A DNA stretch of 54,969 nucleotides from Bacteroidales bacterium (lineage in GTDB: Bacteria; Bacteroidota; Bacteroidia; Bacteroidales; Muribaculaceae): contig SFGS01000019.1 in assembly GCA_004557565.1 (NCBI GenBank), positions 1-54,969 of the forward strand. The letters are read 5' to 3'. Positions 42,723-50,310 of the stretch are shown piece by piece; the stretch's first letter is position 1; the number at the start of each line of letters is the position of its first letter. The notes under the pieces are model-generated. The model saw only the letters and a list, made by a program, of their open reading frames with translations, did not search any database and was not told the origin of the DNA. The position numbers were made by a program, and so were the translations under genes.

Positions 42723-43757
42723 TTAGAGGTTTTCGTTGTCCTTCTTCCAATCTTCTACAGCTGGAACGATACCGAGTTCAACGATTTCGTCACGCATCTT
42801 GCAGAGGTGTGCGTAAGAAGCCTTGAGAGAAGCGAGTTCTTCTTCAGTACCTTGTGGTTCAGTGTAGTGAACACCAGTTGCGTCGATAGTGGTAGGCATA
42901 GCCATCATCACGTTCTTGAAACCGAGTTTTTCGTCGTTCACGTAGCAACCTGCTGGCAAAGTGAACTTTTCGCCACCCATAGCAGCCTCAATCATCTTAA
43001 CGGCTACGTAAGCAGGGCTCTGGAATGAGCTGCGTCCACGGAGCTTGATGATGTTAGAACCACCTTGGATAGTGTGGTGCTTGATTTCTGCGAAGCGTTC
43101 AGCGCTCAAGCCCATTTCTGCGAGAGGCTTGCCGTCAACCTTAACTTGAGAAGCGAATACAGCCATTTGTTCGCCGTGGCCACCGTAAGTCTTAGCGCCA
43201 GTCACCTTGTCTTGTTGTACACCGAATTCAAGTGCGAGAGCTTGTTGCAAACGAGTTGAGTCGAGAGCAGCGAGTGAAGTGAGTTGGTTTGGCTTCAAAC
43301 CAGAGTGGATAAGAGCGGTAAGAGCTGTAACGTCAGCTGGGTTGAAGATCACAACCACGTGCTTTACGTCTGGGCAGTATTTCTTGATGTTATCGCCGAA
43401 GTCAGCAGCAATCTTGCAGTTACCCTTAAGCAAGTCTTCACGAGTCATGCCGTCCTTACGTGGAGCACCACCAGAAGAGATGATGTACTTAGCACCAGTG
43501 AAAGCCTTCTTAGCAGCTTCTGCAACCTTTTCAGGGTTGCCCATATCTTCCACTGCAGGAGCCACATAAGTGATGTTAGCACCTGGGAAAGCGCATTGTT
43601 GGATTTCATCGAACACACCGTGAACACCTGGTTCATAGATATCATAAAGACAGATGTTTGGAGTAAGGCCGAGCATCAAAACGCTCTGTACCATGTTTGA
43701 ACCGATCATACCACCGGCACCTACGATAACGAGTTTTTCGTCAGTTAAAAATCCCAT
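42723..43757 (-). CDS. mdh: Malate dehydrogenase
   Basis: Interconverts malate and oxaloacetate with NAD, in the partial reductive TCA branch leading to succinate and propionate in these anaerobes. 344 residues. Rossmann motif IVGAGGMIGSN (about 11-21), Asp of LYDIYE (NAD preference), mobile-loop Arg's in GGAPRKDGMTREDLLKGN, FNPADV, LDSTRLQQAL and the catalytic His in TYGGHGEQM. The Bacteroidales mdh form carries a short extra C-terminal segment, as here. It has a strong promoter of its own. Confidence 0.94.
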   Translation of the reverse strand: MGFLTDEKLVIVGAGGMIGSNMVQSVLMLGLTPNICLYDIYEPGVHGVFDEIQQCAFPGANITYVAPAVEDMGNPEKVAEAAKKAFTGAKYIISSGGAPRKDGMTREDLLKGNCKIAADFGDNIKKYCPDVKHVVVIFNPADVTALTALIHSGLKPNQLTSLAALDSTRLQQALALEFGVQQDKVTGAKTYGGHGEQMAVFASQVKVDGKPLAEMGLSAERFAEIKHHTIQGGSNIIKLRGRSSFQSPAYVAVKMIEAAMGGEKFTLPAGCYVNDEKLGFKNVMMAMPTTIDATGVHYTEPQGTEEELASLKASYAHLCKMRDEIVELGIVPAVEDWKKDNENL

Positions 43758-43818
43758 AGTAAGAATTCTTTAAAAAGTGATTAAAAATATAGTTGTTTTT
43801 ATCTTTGTTTTCTATATG

Positions 43819-43849
43819 CAAAATTAATGAATTTAAGTATCATCACAAA
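43819..43849 (-). promoter_or_regulatory. Promoter of mdh
   Basis: On the minus strand TTTG (43849-43846), 19-base spacer, TAATTTTG (43826-43819). The leader is about 60 bases. Confidence 0.85.
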
Positions 43850-43941
43850 ACAAAAATCGGGAATATGTTAATTAAATAATGCTAAAGAATGAGCACTTAC
43901 TTGTCTTTTTCGGAAATGAGGTGTGATTTATGCGCCACCCA

Positions 43942-43973
43942 CTTGCTTTTTTTGATATTTTTGGAGAACTTTG
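43942..43973 (+). promoter_or_regulatory. Probable promoter of the flavodiiron gene
   Basis: CTTG (43942-43945), 20-base spacer, GAACTTTG (43966-43973). One mismatch in each box from the consensus. Confidence 0.5.
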
Positions 43974-44020
43974 CATTCGAAAATAAACATATATAATCAC
44001 ACTTTTTCATTCTCACTACG

Positions 44021-45187
44021 ATGACCGAAAAATTCATTTCAGATTCTATCAAATACATCGGTGTCGACGACCCCGACCTCACACTTTTTGAAAGCCAATA
44101 TGTGCTCGAAAACGGCATGGCTTACAATTCCTACCTCATCGACGACGACGAGATTGCGGTAATGGACGCAGTTGACGCACGCAAAATCGACGAATGGATG
44201 GACAACGTGAATCGGGAACTGGCAGGAAGAAAGCCAAGCTACCTGGTGGTACTGCACGTGGAGCCCGACCATAGCGCAGGCGTGAAAAAATTTCTGGAAA
44301 CCTACCCTGAGGCAAAAGTGGTGGGCAATGCCAAGACGTTCACTTTCCTGAGCCAGTTTTTCAGCGATTTCAACTTCGACGACAAAAAAGTGGTGGTAAA
44401 AGATGCCGACACTTTGAAGTTAGGCAAGCACACGCTCACTTTCCTCACTGCGCCTATGGTACACTGGCCCGAAACGATGGTGGCATACGAATCTGCCGAT
44501 AAGGTGCTGTTCAGTGCCGACGCTTTCGGTAAGTTTGGCGTGTATGATGCCGATAAGGACAACTGGACTTGCGAGGCACGTCGCTACTATTTCAATATTG
44601 TGGGAAAATATGGCGCACCCGTGCAAATGCTGCTGAAGAAGGTGGCAAATCTCGACATCAAGGTGATTGCCCCACTCCACGGCCCGGTGCTGAGTTCAAA
44701 TCTGAAATACTATATCGACCTCTATAACACTTGGAGCAGTTACGAGCCCGAAGATAAAGGCGTGTTTATAGCAGTGGCTTCCATTCACGGCAACACGATC
44801 AAGGCGGTGGAAATCCTTGCCGAGAAACTGCGTGCGCACGGCGTGAAAGTCAGCGTCAGCGACATTGCCCGCGACGACATTGCCGAGGCGGTGGAAGACG
44901 CGTTCCGCTACGACCGTCTGGTGCTTGCCGCTTCGAGCTACGATGGCGGCGTGTTCACCCCTATGGAATCATTCCTCTCGCGATTGAAGCACAAGAATTT
45001 TCAGAACCGCAAGGTAGCTATCGTGGAAAACGGCACTTGGGCTCCCACGGCAGCAAAGACCATCAAGGCCACTTTGAGTGAAATGAAGAATATCACACTC
45101 GTGGAACCTGTGGTGACTATCCGCTCGGCTTACAAGCCCTCCGACGAGGCTGCTTTCGACGCGCTTGCCGAAGCACTGTGCAAATAA
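44021..45187 (+). CDS. Flavodiiron protein (A-type flavoprotein, O2/NO reductase)
   Basis: 388 residues. The N-terminal metallo-beta-lactamase-like domain carries the diiron ligands HVEPDH (His79, Glu81, Asp83, His84), MVHWPE, FSADAFG and APLHGPVL. The C-terminal flavodoxin domain (about 250-388) carries an FMN site, VASIHGNTIKAVEILAEKL, with SSYDGGVF and ENGTWAPTAAK. Such proteins reduce oxygen to water or NO to N2O and protect strict anaerobes. Electrons would come from rubredoxin or an NADH partner, not encoded next to it. recR starts 18 bases downstream, so the two are likely co-transcribed. Confidence 0.94.
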   Translation: MTEKFISDSIKYIGVDDPDLTLFESQYVLENGMAYNSYLIDDDEIAVMDAVDARKIDEWMDNVNRELAGRKPSYLVVLHVEPDHSAGVKKFLETYPEAKVVGNAKTFTFLSQFFSDFNFDDKKVVVKDADTLKLGKHTLTFLTAPMVHWPETMVAYESADKVLFSADAFGKFGVYDADKDNWTCEARRYYFNIVGKYGAPVQMLLKKVANLDIKVIAPLHGPVLSSNLKYYIDLYNTWSSYEPEDKGVFIAVASIHGNTIKAVEILAEKLRAHGVKVSVSDIARDDIAEAVEDAFRYDRLVLAASSYDGGVFTPMESFLSRLKHKNFQNRKVAIVENGTWAPTAAKTIKATLSEMKNITLVEPVVTIRSAYKPSDEAAFDALAEALCK

Positions 45188-45205
45188 TTCCTGACCACAT
45201 TATTA

Positions 45206-45841
45206 ATGAATATGGAACAAGAATTTGCATCTTCTTTGCTGGAAAACGCTGTGAGCGAATTTGCCAAACTCCCTGGCATCGGTCGCAAAACGGCACTGCG
45301 CCTTGTGTTGCATCTGCTGAAGCAAGACAAGCAGAACGCACGCCAGTTTGGCGAAGCCATCATCAAGCTCAGGGAGGAAATTCAATACTGCAAAGTGTGC
45401 CACAACATCAGCGAAACCGAGGTTTGCCCCATCTGCGCCGACCATCTGCGTGATGCCTCCACCATCTGTGTAGTGGAGAATGTGAAAGATGTGATGAGCA
45501 TCGAAAACACGCATCAGCACCACGGCCTGTATCATGTGCTGGGCGGACTTATCTCGCCGATGGACGGCATCGGACCGCAAGACATCGAGATCGAATCGCT
45601 TGAAGAGCGTGTGAAATCGGGCGAAGTGAAAGAGGTGATATTGGCGTTGAGCGCCACAATGGAGGGCGACACCACCAACTTCTACATCTTCCGCCGTCTT
45701 GCCCCCTACCCCGATGTGAAAATCACGATGCTGGCGCGAGGTGTGAGCGTGGGCAACGAAATCGAATACACCGACGAACTGACCCTCGGCCGCTCCATCC
45801 TCAACCGCACCCTCTTCAGCGACACCTTCCACAAATCATAA
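45206..45841 (+). CDS. recR: Recombination mediator RecR
   Basis: 211 residues. Helix-hairpin-helix KLPGIGRKTALRL (about 21-33), C4 zinc finger YCKVCHNISETEVCPIC (Cys62, 65, 74, 77), Toprim domain starting TICVVENVKDVMSIE, and Walker-B-like C-terminal TYRE segment. It works with RecF/RecO to load RecA at gaps. The second Met (45212) is an equally good start. Confidence 0.95.
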   Translation: MNMEQEFASSLLENAVSEFAKLPGIGRKTALRLVLHLLKQDKQNARQFGEAIIKLREEIQYCKVCHNISETEVCPICADHLRDASTICVVENVKDVMSIENTHQHHGLYHVLGGLISPMDGIGPQDIEIESLEERVKSGEVKEVILALSATMEGDTTNFYIFRRLAPYPDVKITMLARGVSVGNEIEYTDELTLGRSILNRTLFSDTFHKS

Positions 45842-45890
45842 GTTTTTTTTGATTTTATACACTGGTTTTTGACATCTCATACTACCGAAC

Positions 45891-46064
45891 ATGGCAGATA
45901 ATTTCCTTGAATATCAGCGTGAAGCCTTCGAGGCACGCAAAGCAAAAAAAGAGCGTGAGCGCAAAAAGCGCCTACGCAAATACCTCGAAGACTACAAAAA
46001 GAAACTCGCCGCCCAAAAATCCCAACAGCAGCAACCAGACCTTCCAAATCCACCCCAACCATAA
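45891..46064 (+). CDS. Small basic, charged protein (57 aa)
   Basis: ATG at 45891 reads MADNFLEYQREAFEARKAKK, continues with a Lys/Arg-rich helix and ends in a Gln/Pro tail (QQQQPDLPNPPQP). The opening resembles a family of short proteins starting MADxxLE that I recall in Bacteroidales, often left unannotated. The helix with alternating basic and acidic residues may be a coiled coil or nucleic-acid binder. It follows recR by 49 bases and may share its mRNA. The second miniature element begins two bases after its stop. Confidence 0.65.
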   Translation: MADNFLEYQREAFEARKAKKERERKKRLRKYLEDYKKKLAAQKSQQQQPDLPNPPQP

Positions 46065-46065
46065 T

Positions 46066-46248
46066 CCCAAATCGGTCATTAGGACGTGAAAGGATTTTTT
46101 TAGATCACTTCTTGCGGTCTTTCGGTTTATATAAGATGCCTGTTGCTTGTTTTTAATTCGTAATAGCTCGCTATCACTCATTAAAAGACATACAAAATTC
46201 ATTCTTCTAAAAATCCGAAATACCACAAGCCCTAATGACCGATTTGGG
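46066..46248 (-). mobile_element. Miniature inverted-repeat element, copy 2 (183 bp)
   Basis: Same 18 bp termini CCCAAATCGGTCATTAGG (46066-46083) and complement (46231-46248), inverted relative to copy 1. Flanks ATAAT (46061-46065) and ATAAA (46249-46253) share four of five bases, a worn target-site duplication. The internal 40-codon frame is open here too on the minus strand (start near 46203), with a few substitutions and loss of the copy-1 stop. Confidence 0.85.
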
Positions 46249-46320
46249 ATAAAAGAAGCACAGAAATATCATCAATAGGATAGATAATAATATACATGCT
46301 GCCCCGAAGAAGATGCAACG

Positions 46321-46615
46321 AAATTCCGTTAGGAATTTGATGTGTGTAGGCAGGTATGCAGAAAAGATGTAATGGAGCGAAGCGAAATGGAGTCTTTTCG
46401 AAATGCCTGCAATGGATTTGTCAGTATTATGCATTCCGGCGGAATGCGACAACATCAAAAAGCCCTATAATGGCGAAATTGCATCCCGCTGGGATGCATC
46501 TTTGTTATGCGATATTTGCAGGCATTTCGCTTCGGTTATGCTCCATTTCGCTTCGCTCATTTTGCATAACCTTCGCTGCATACCTGCCTACACACATCTA
46601 ATCCCTACGGGATTT
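46321..46615. repeat. Second type of nested palindrome (about 295 bp)
   Basis: Outer arms match perfectly over 23 bp (46339-46361 and 46576-46598). Inside, the theme GGAGCGAAGCGAAATGGAG with AAATGCCTGCAA (left) returns inverted as TTTGCAGGCATTTCGCTTCG and CTCCATTTCGCTTCGCTC (right). At the centre are the small palindromes GCATTCCGGCGGAATGC and GCATCCCGCTGGGATGC. No gene is present. It differs in sequence from the GGTTC element but shares its architecture. Confidence 0.8.
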
Positions 46616-46727
46616 TTTCAGTCATCACTAAATAATTACAGAGACAACTTCTATATATTTTTCTATGCCCCCACTCAGAGTGCTCCTAAAGAGCCTTCCT
46701 CCCCAAAAGCCGCCAAATTTGCACCGT

Positions 46728-46762
46728 AAAAATGCAGTTTCCGTCAAAAACTGCATTTTTTT
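46728..46762. terminator. Terminator-like hairpin upstream of the AAA ATPase
   Basis: AAAAATGCAGTTT / AAACTGCATTTTT, 13 bp perfect stem with seven-base loop and T tail. It insulates the ATPase promoter from upstream reads. Confidence 0.75.
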
Positions 46763-46815
46763 AGTGCAATTTTCGCTATTTCCTGCACTTTTTCAGTGCA
46801 ATTTTAGTATATTTG
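46763..46815 (+). promoter_or_regulatory. Promoter and possible operator of the AAA ATPase gene
   Basis: The -7 box TATATTTG lies at 46808-46815. Two direct copies of AGTGCAATTTT (46763-46773 and 46795-46805) are 32 bases apart, about three helical turns, and the second is half of the palindrome TGCACTTTTTCAGTGCA (46784-46800), which sits just upstream of the -7 box. A repressor dimer could bind there. Confidence 0.55.
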
Positions 46816-46832
46816 CACAAATATAAAATGGT

Positions 46833-48002
46833 ATGGACAGATTATTCAGTTTTTTCAAACGCAAACTCGAAGAAACCTCAACCGATTTTCTTCGCTACAA
46901 ATACAACGAAATTCATTGGAATAGCCACACACTCGGATTGGTAGGACCTCGCGGTGTGGGCAAATCCACTATGCTTCTGCAATACATCAAGCAGAACCTC
47001 AACGCTTCGGAAACGCTGTACATATCAGCCGACCAACTGTATTTTGCCACCCACACCTTGCTTGAGGTGGCTGACCAATTCTCGAAAATGAATGGCAAAC
47101 ACCTGTTTATCGACGAAATACACAAGTACCCTGAATGGTCGCGCGAATTGAAAGAAATCATCGACACCTACAGCGATATGCAAGTGGTGATTTCAGGTTC
47201 ATCTATTCTCGACATTTACCAAGGCATGGCAGACCTCAGCAGGCGTGTGCCCATCTATGAAATGCAAGGACTGTCGTTCAGGGAATATCTCGCATTTTTC
47301 CATGGCATTGAAGTGCCAGTATTCTCGTTGAGCGACATTCTCACCCACAAAGCCACAATTCCTGGAGTGGCACACCCTCTCCCACTTTTCAAAGACTATC
47401 TGCAACGAGGCTATTACCCCTTTGCTAAAGACGTGGATTTCGACATCGAACTCAATCAGGTTATCACGCAAACTATGGAAACCGATATTCCTAATTTTGC
47501 AAATATCAGCGTGGCGGCTGGGCGAAAGTTGAAACAACTGCTAATGGTGATAGCGAAAAGCACGCCATTCAAACCCGTTTATCAGAAACTCGCTGATGTC
47601 ACTAATCTTAGTCGAAACGACATTCCTAACCACCTCTATTATATGGAGCGAGCAGGAATTATAGCCCAGCTACGCGACAACACCAGTGGCGTTCGTGGAC
47701 TTGGGAAAGTGGAAAAGGTGTATCTCGACAACACAAACCTTATCTACGCATTGGCTCCCGAACAAGCCAACATTGGCAATTTAAGGGAAACTTTCTTCAT
47801 GAATCAAATGCGAGTGAACCACAATGTGGTGTGCAGCAAGATTTCCGACTTTGAAATAGACGGAGCCACATTTGAAATCGGAGGAAAGAAAAAGGGACAA
47901 AAGCAAATTGAAACCGCAGCCAAAGGCTATATCGTAAAAGACGACATAGAATTTGGCTACGCCAACATCATCCCCCTCTGGGCTTTCGGCCTCAACTACT
48001 AA
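46833..48002 (+). CDS. AAA_14/DUF4143 ATPase
   Basis: 389 residues. Walker A GPRGVGKST (38-46), Walker B KHLFIDEIHKY (Asp94-Glu95), sensor segment VVISGSSILDIYQG, then the PIYEMQGLSFREYLAF motif of this STAND-like AAA branch. The C-terminal DUF4143 part includes a winged-helix stretch (VTNLSRNDIPNHLYYMERAGII) and a PD-(D/E)xK-like remnant (FEIDGATFEIGGKKKGQKQI). Such proteins are very common in Bacteroidales, sometimes in dozens of copies. Their role is unsettled, with defence or regulatory functions proposed for related groups. It sits alone behind structured repeats. Confidence 0.88.
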   Translation: MDRLFSFFKRKLEETSTDFLRYKYNEIHWNSHTLGLVGPRGVGKSTMLLQYIKQNLNASETLYISADQLYFATHTLLEVADQFSKMNGKHLFIDEIHKYPEWSRELKEIIDTYSDMQVVISGSSILDIYQGMADLSRRVPIYEMQGLSFREYLAFFHGIEVPVFSLSDILTHKATIPGVAHPLPLFKDYLQRGYYPFAKDVDFDIELNQVITQTMETDIPNFANISVAAGRKLKQLLMVIAKSTPFKPVYQKLADVTNLSRNDIPNHLYYMERAGIIAQLRDNTSGVRGLGKVEKVYLDNTNLIYALAPEQANIGNLRETFFMNQMRVNHNVVCSKISDFEIDGATFEIGGKKKGQKQIETAAKGYIVKDDIEFGYANIIPLWAFGLNY

Positions 48003-48201
48003 AGCAAAACAGCCTGCCTTAAATCTATTATTTTGATACAGATTTAAGCCATTTTAAGCAAACATGCATCTAATTGTTTATCAACACTTTAAACCTCAAT
48101 CAACTCTTAAAGAATCTAAAAAAGCAGAAAAAAACACTGTTCTCAGGCAAGATTTGAGCAATGCCATGATTTAATGGGCAGAAACATAAAAAAATAACAA
48201 T

Positions 48202-48933
48202 ATGAAAACTACGATGAATTTATTTTTGACGATAGGACTTATTGCCTGTACACTCACTTTTAGCTCGTGCAACAACGACGACAACTATGAGATTGTAAAA
48301 CGCCCCACAGCTCTCGTGACAGTTTATCCAAATGGTTCTGAAGGATTTATTATGCAACTCGACGATTCAACTTCACTTGTGCCCACCAACATGAAAGAAT
48401 CACCATTTGGAGAAAAAAATGTGCGAGCACTTGTCAATTACACAGTAGAATCTCCAGCCACAAAGTCACCCCACAATGTGTTTGTGAATTGGATTGACAG
48501 TATCCGAACCAAACAACCCGTTGCCACATTAGGCAAAGATGACAACAAGATTTTCGGCAACGACCCAATAGAAATTGTTCGCGACTGGGTTACCGTGGCG
48601 GAAGACGGATTCCTCACACTACGCATACGCACTTTGTGGGGAGGACACATCAAACACACAATCAATCTTGTAAGTGGCGTAAACGCAGACAATTCCTATG
48701 AGTTCGACCTTAAGCACAACGCTAATGGCGACTGCAAAGGCTATTTAGCAGATGCTCTCATAGCTTTCGACCTCAATCCTCTGTGGAAAAATCACACAAA
48801 AGAAGTTAAAATTAAAATCAACTGGACATCATTCACAGGCAAAAAGACTGCTGAGTTCAAACTAAAAATGCACCCTGCAATATCCACTACATCCGACAAT
48901 CAAATACGCTCTTTGTCTCGCCTTATATCATAA
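48202..48933 (+). CDS. NigD-like lipoprotein
   Basis: 243 residues. The signal peptide ends in lipobox FSSC (Cys23), followed by the acidic tail CNNDDNYE. The domain reads RPTALVTVYPNG, MQLDDSTSLVPTNM, PFGEKNVRALVNYTV, NWIDSIRTKQPV, GNDPIEIVRDWVTVAEDGFLTLRIRTLWGG. This is the pattern of the NigD-like family, named after a gene in the nigrescin bacteriocin locus of Prevotella. The biochemical role is unknown. An immunity role is suggested only by that name. It opens the cluster that continues to the sigma factor. The gap 48003-48201 is AT-rich without a clear promoter. Confidence 0.85.
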   Translation: MKTTMNLFLTIGLIACTLTFSSCNNDDNYEIVKRPTALVTVYPNGSEGFIMQLDDSTSLVPTNMKESPFGEKNVRALVNYTVESPATKSPHNVFVNWIDSIRTKQPVATLGKDDNKIFGNDPIEIVRDWVTVAEDGFLTLRIRTLWGGHIKHTINLVSGVNADNSYEFDLKHNANGDCKGYLADALIAFDLNPLWKNHTKEVKIKINWTSFTGKKTAEFKLKMHPAISTTSDNQIRSLSRLIS

Positions 48934-49077
48934 AATAGGTGAACGCAAAAGTGAACAACATCTGCAACAAAAAATATTAAGAGTACTCTACAACATTTAT
49001 AATTGCACTCTGATTAAAGGTGGACGCATCATTATTTCATAGAGCACAAGTAGAACATAAAAAAACAGAAAAAAGAA

Positions 49078-49641
49078 ATGAACACAATTAAATTATTTAA
49101 ATTTGCAACATTAATTGTCTGTGCTGTATTCGCAATGACATTCACATCCTGCACCGACGACGACAATAACTTATCCACCATCAAGTTCAACCCCTCTGCG
49201 GTGGCAATAGCGGTTGGCAATTCACAAAACGTAACAGTTTCTGGTGGCACCGGAACCTACACCGCCAAATCAAGCAACGAAAATGTTGCTAAGGTAACAG
49301 TGAACAAGTCAAAAATAACCGTAAGCGGTATTGCAACAGGAAAAGCCACAGTAACTGTAACCGACTCTAAGAATGCGTCAAACAGCTTCAATGTCATTGT
49401 AGACAAAGGAATTGTGGTTGACAAGACTTCGGTTAGTATCAGTGTAGGACAAGAATGCGTAGTAGCTGTCAGTGGTGGCGCTACTCCATATACTGTAGTA
49501 AGCGCAAACACTAAAATTGCCACAGCATCTATCTCCAGCGGAAAGATTACTATAAAAGGTGTAGCAGCAGGTAAAACGACTGTCACCATTACAGACAAGA
49601 ACATAAAGACTGCAACGATAGCTGTTGAAGTCTCAAAATAA
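49078..49641 (+). CDS. Lipoprotein with two bacterial Ig-like (BIG2) domains
   Basis: 187 residues. The signal peptide ends in lipobox FTSC (Cys25), followed by acidic TDDDNN, a signal often linked to surface export of lipoproteins in Bacteroidota. Two Ig-like repeats follow (about 35-108 and 110-187), each with VTVSGG/VAVSGG, a NENVAKVTV/NTKIATASI strand and the closing GIATGKATVTVTD/GVAAGKTTVTITD. These domains are structural or adhesive. It lies 144 bases after the NigD-like gene and 89 before the sigma factor. Confidence 0.85.
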   Translation: MNTIKLFKFATLIVCAVFAMTFTSCTDDDNNLSTIKFNPSAVAIAVGNSQNVTVSGGTGTYTAKSSNENVAKVTVNKSKITVSGIATGKATVTVTDSKNASNSFNVIVDKGIVVDKTSVSISVGQECVVAVSGGATPYTVVSANTKIATASISSGKITIKGVAAGKTTVTITDKNIKTATIAVEVSK

Positions 49642-49730
49642 GCATGCCTCCCAATTGATGGTGCAATAGCTTATACCCAACATGGTTTAGGCTTTTGCCC
49701 ATCGTTGGTTCTCTGCGTTAAGACCAAATT

Positions 49731-50309
49731 ATGCTCAGAACAACATTTAGAAGAGAGAAAACAGAAGAAGAGCACTGGCTCAAAAAGGCCATCGTTGGCG
49801 ACCCTGCCGCCAACGAATGGATTTACCGTAAGTATGTGCGATACCTTTCGGCATTATGCTCTCGCTACATCATATCCGATGATGATATCAAAGATGTGTT
49901 ACAAGAGGCATTTATAAAGATTTTCTCTTCTCTAAACAGCTTCAAGTTCCGTGGTGAAGGTTCATTAAAAGCATGGATGACAAAGATAACGCTAAATGAG
50001 ACATTGAAGTTTGTCTGTAGCAATCAGCAATACAACTTTGTGGATATCGATTCTCCTAATATTGATATCACAAACGATGACGACATCAATACCGAAGACA
50101 TTCCTACCGAAACGATACATCAGTTCATTCGAGAGTTGCCTGATGGCTACCGCACCGTATTCAATCTCTACGTTATTGACAACAAAAACCACAAAGATAT
50201 AGCCCAACTGCTTGGAATCACAGAAAACACTTCCGCATCACAGTTGCACAAGGCAAAGGCTTTGCTGGCAAAAAAGCTCAAACAATATCAATCCATAAAT
50301 TCCATTTGA
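49731..50309 (+). CDS. ECF-type RNA polymerase sigma factor
   Basis: 192 residues. Region 2: AANEWIYRKYVRYLSALCSRYI with DDDIKDVLQEAFIKIFSSLNSFKFRGEGSLKAWMTKI, the core-binding and -10 recognition helices. Region 4: IRELPDGYRTVFNLYVIDNKNHKDIAQLLGITENTSASQLHKAKALL, a helix-turn-helix for -35 recognition. A short acidic linker (DITNDDDINTEDIP) joins them. The following gene starts one base after its stop and fits the role of its membrane regulator, so the two are translationally coupled. The target promoters are unknown. Confidence 0.93.
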   Translation: MLRTTFRREKTEEEHWLKKAIVGDPAANEWIYRKYVRYLSALCSRYIISDDDIKDVLQEAFIKIFSSLNSFKFRGEGSLKAWMTKITLNETLKFVCSNQQYNFVDIDSPNIDITNDDDINTEDIPTETIHQFIRELPDGYRTVFNLYVIDNKNHKDIAQLLGITENTSASQLHKAKALLAKKLKQYQSINSI

Positions 50310-50310
50310 T

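Noticed and set aside
46833..48002. Phage or defence island around the AAA ATPase
   Set aside because: No other defence or phage gene adjoins it. Neighbours are repeats and lipoproteins, and single DUF4143 ATPases are common in this order.
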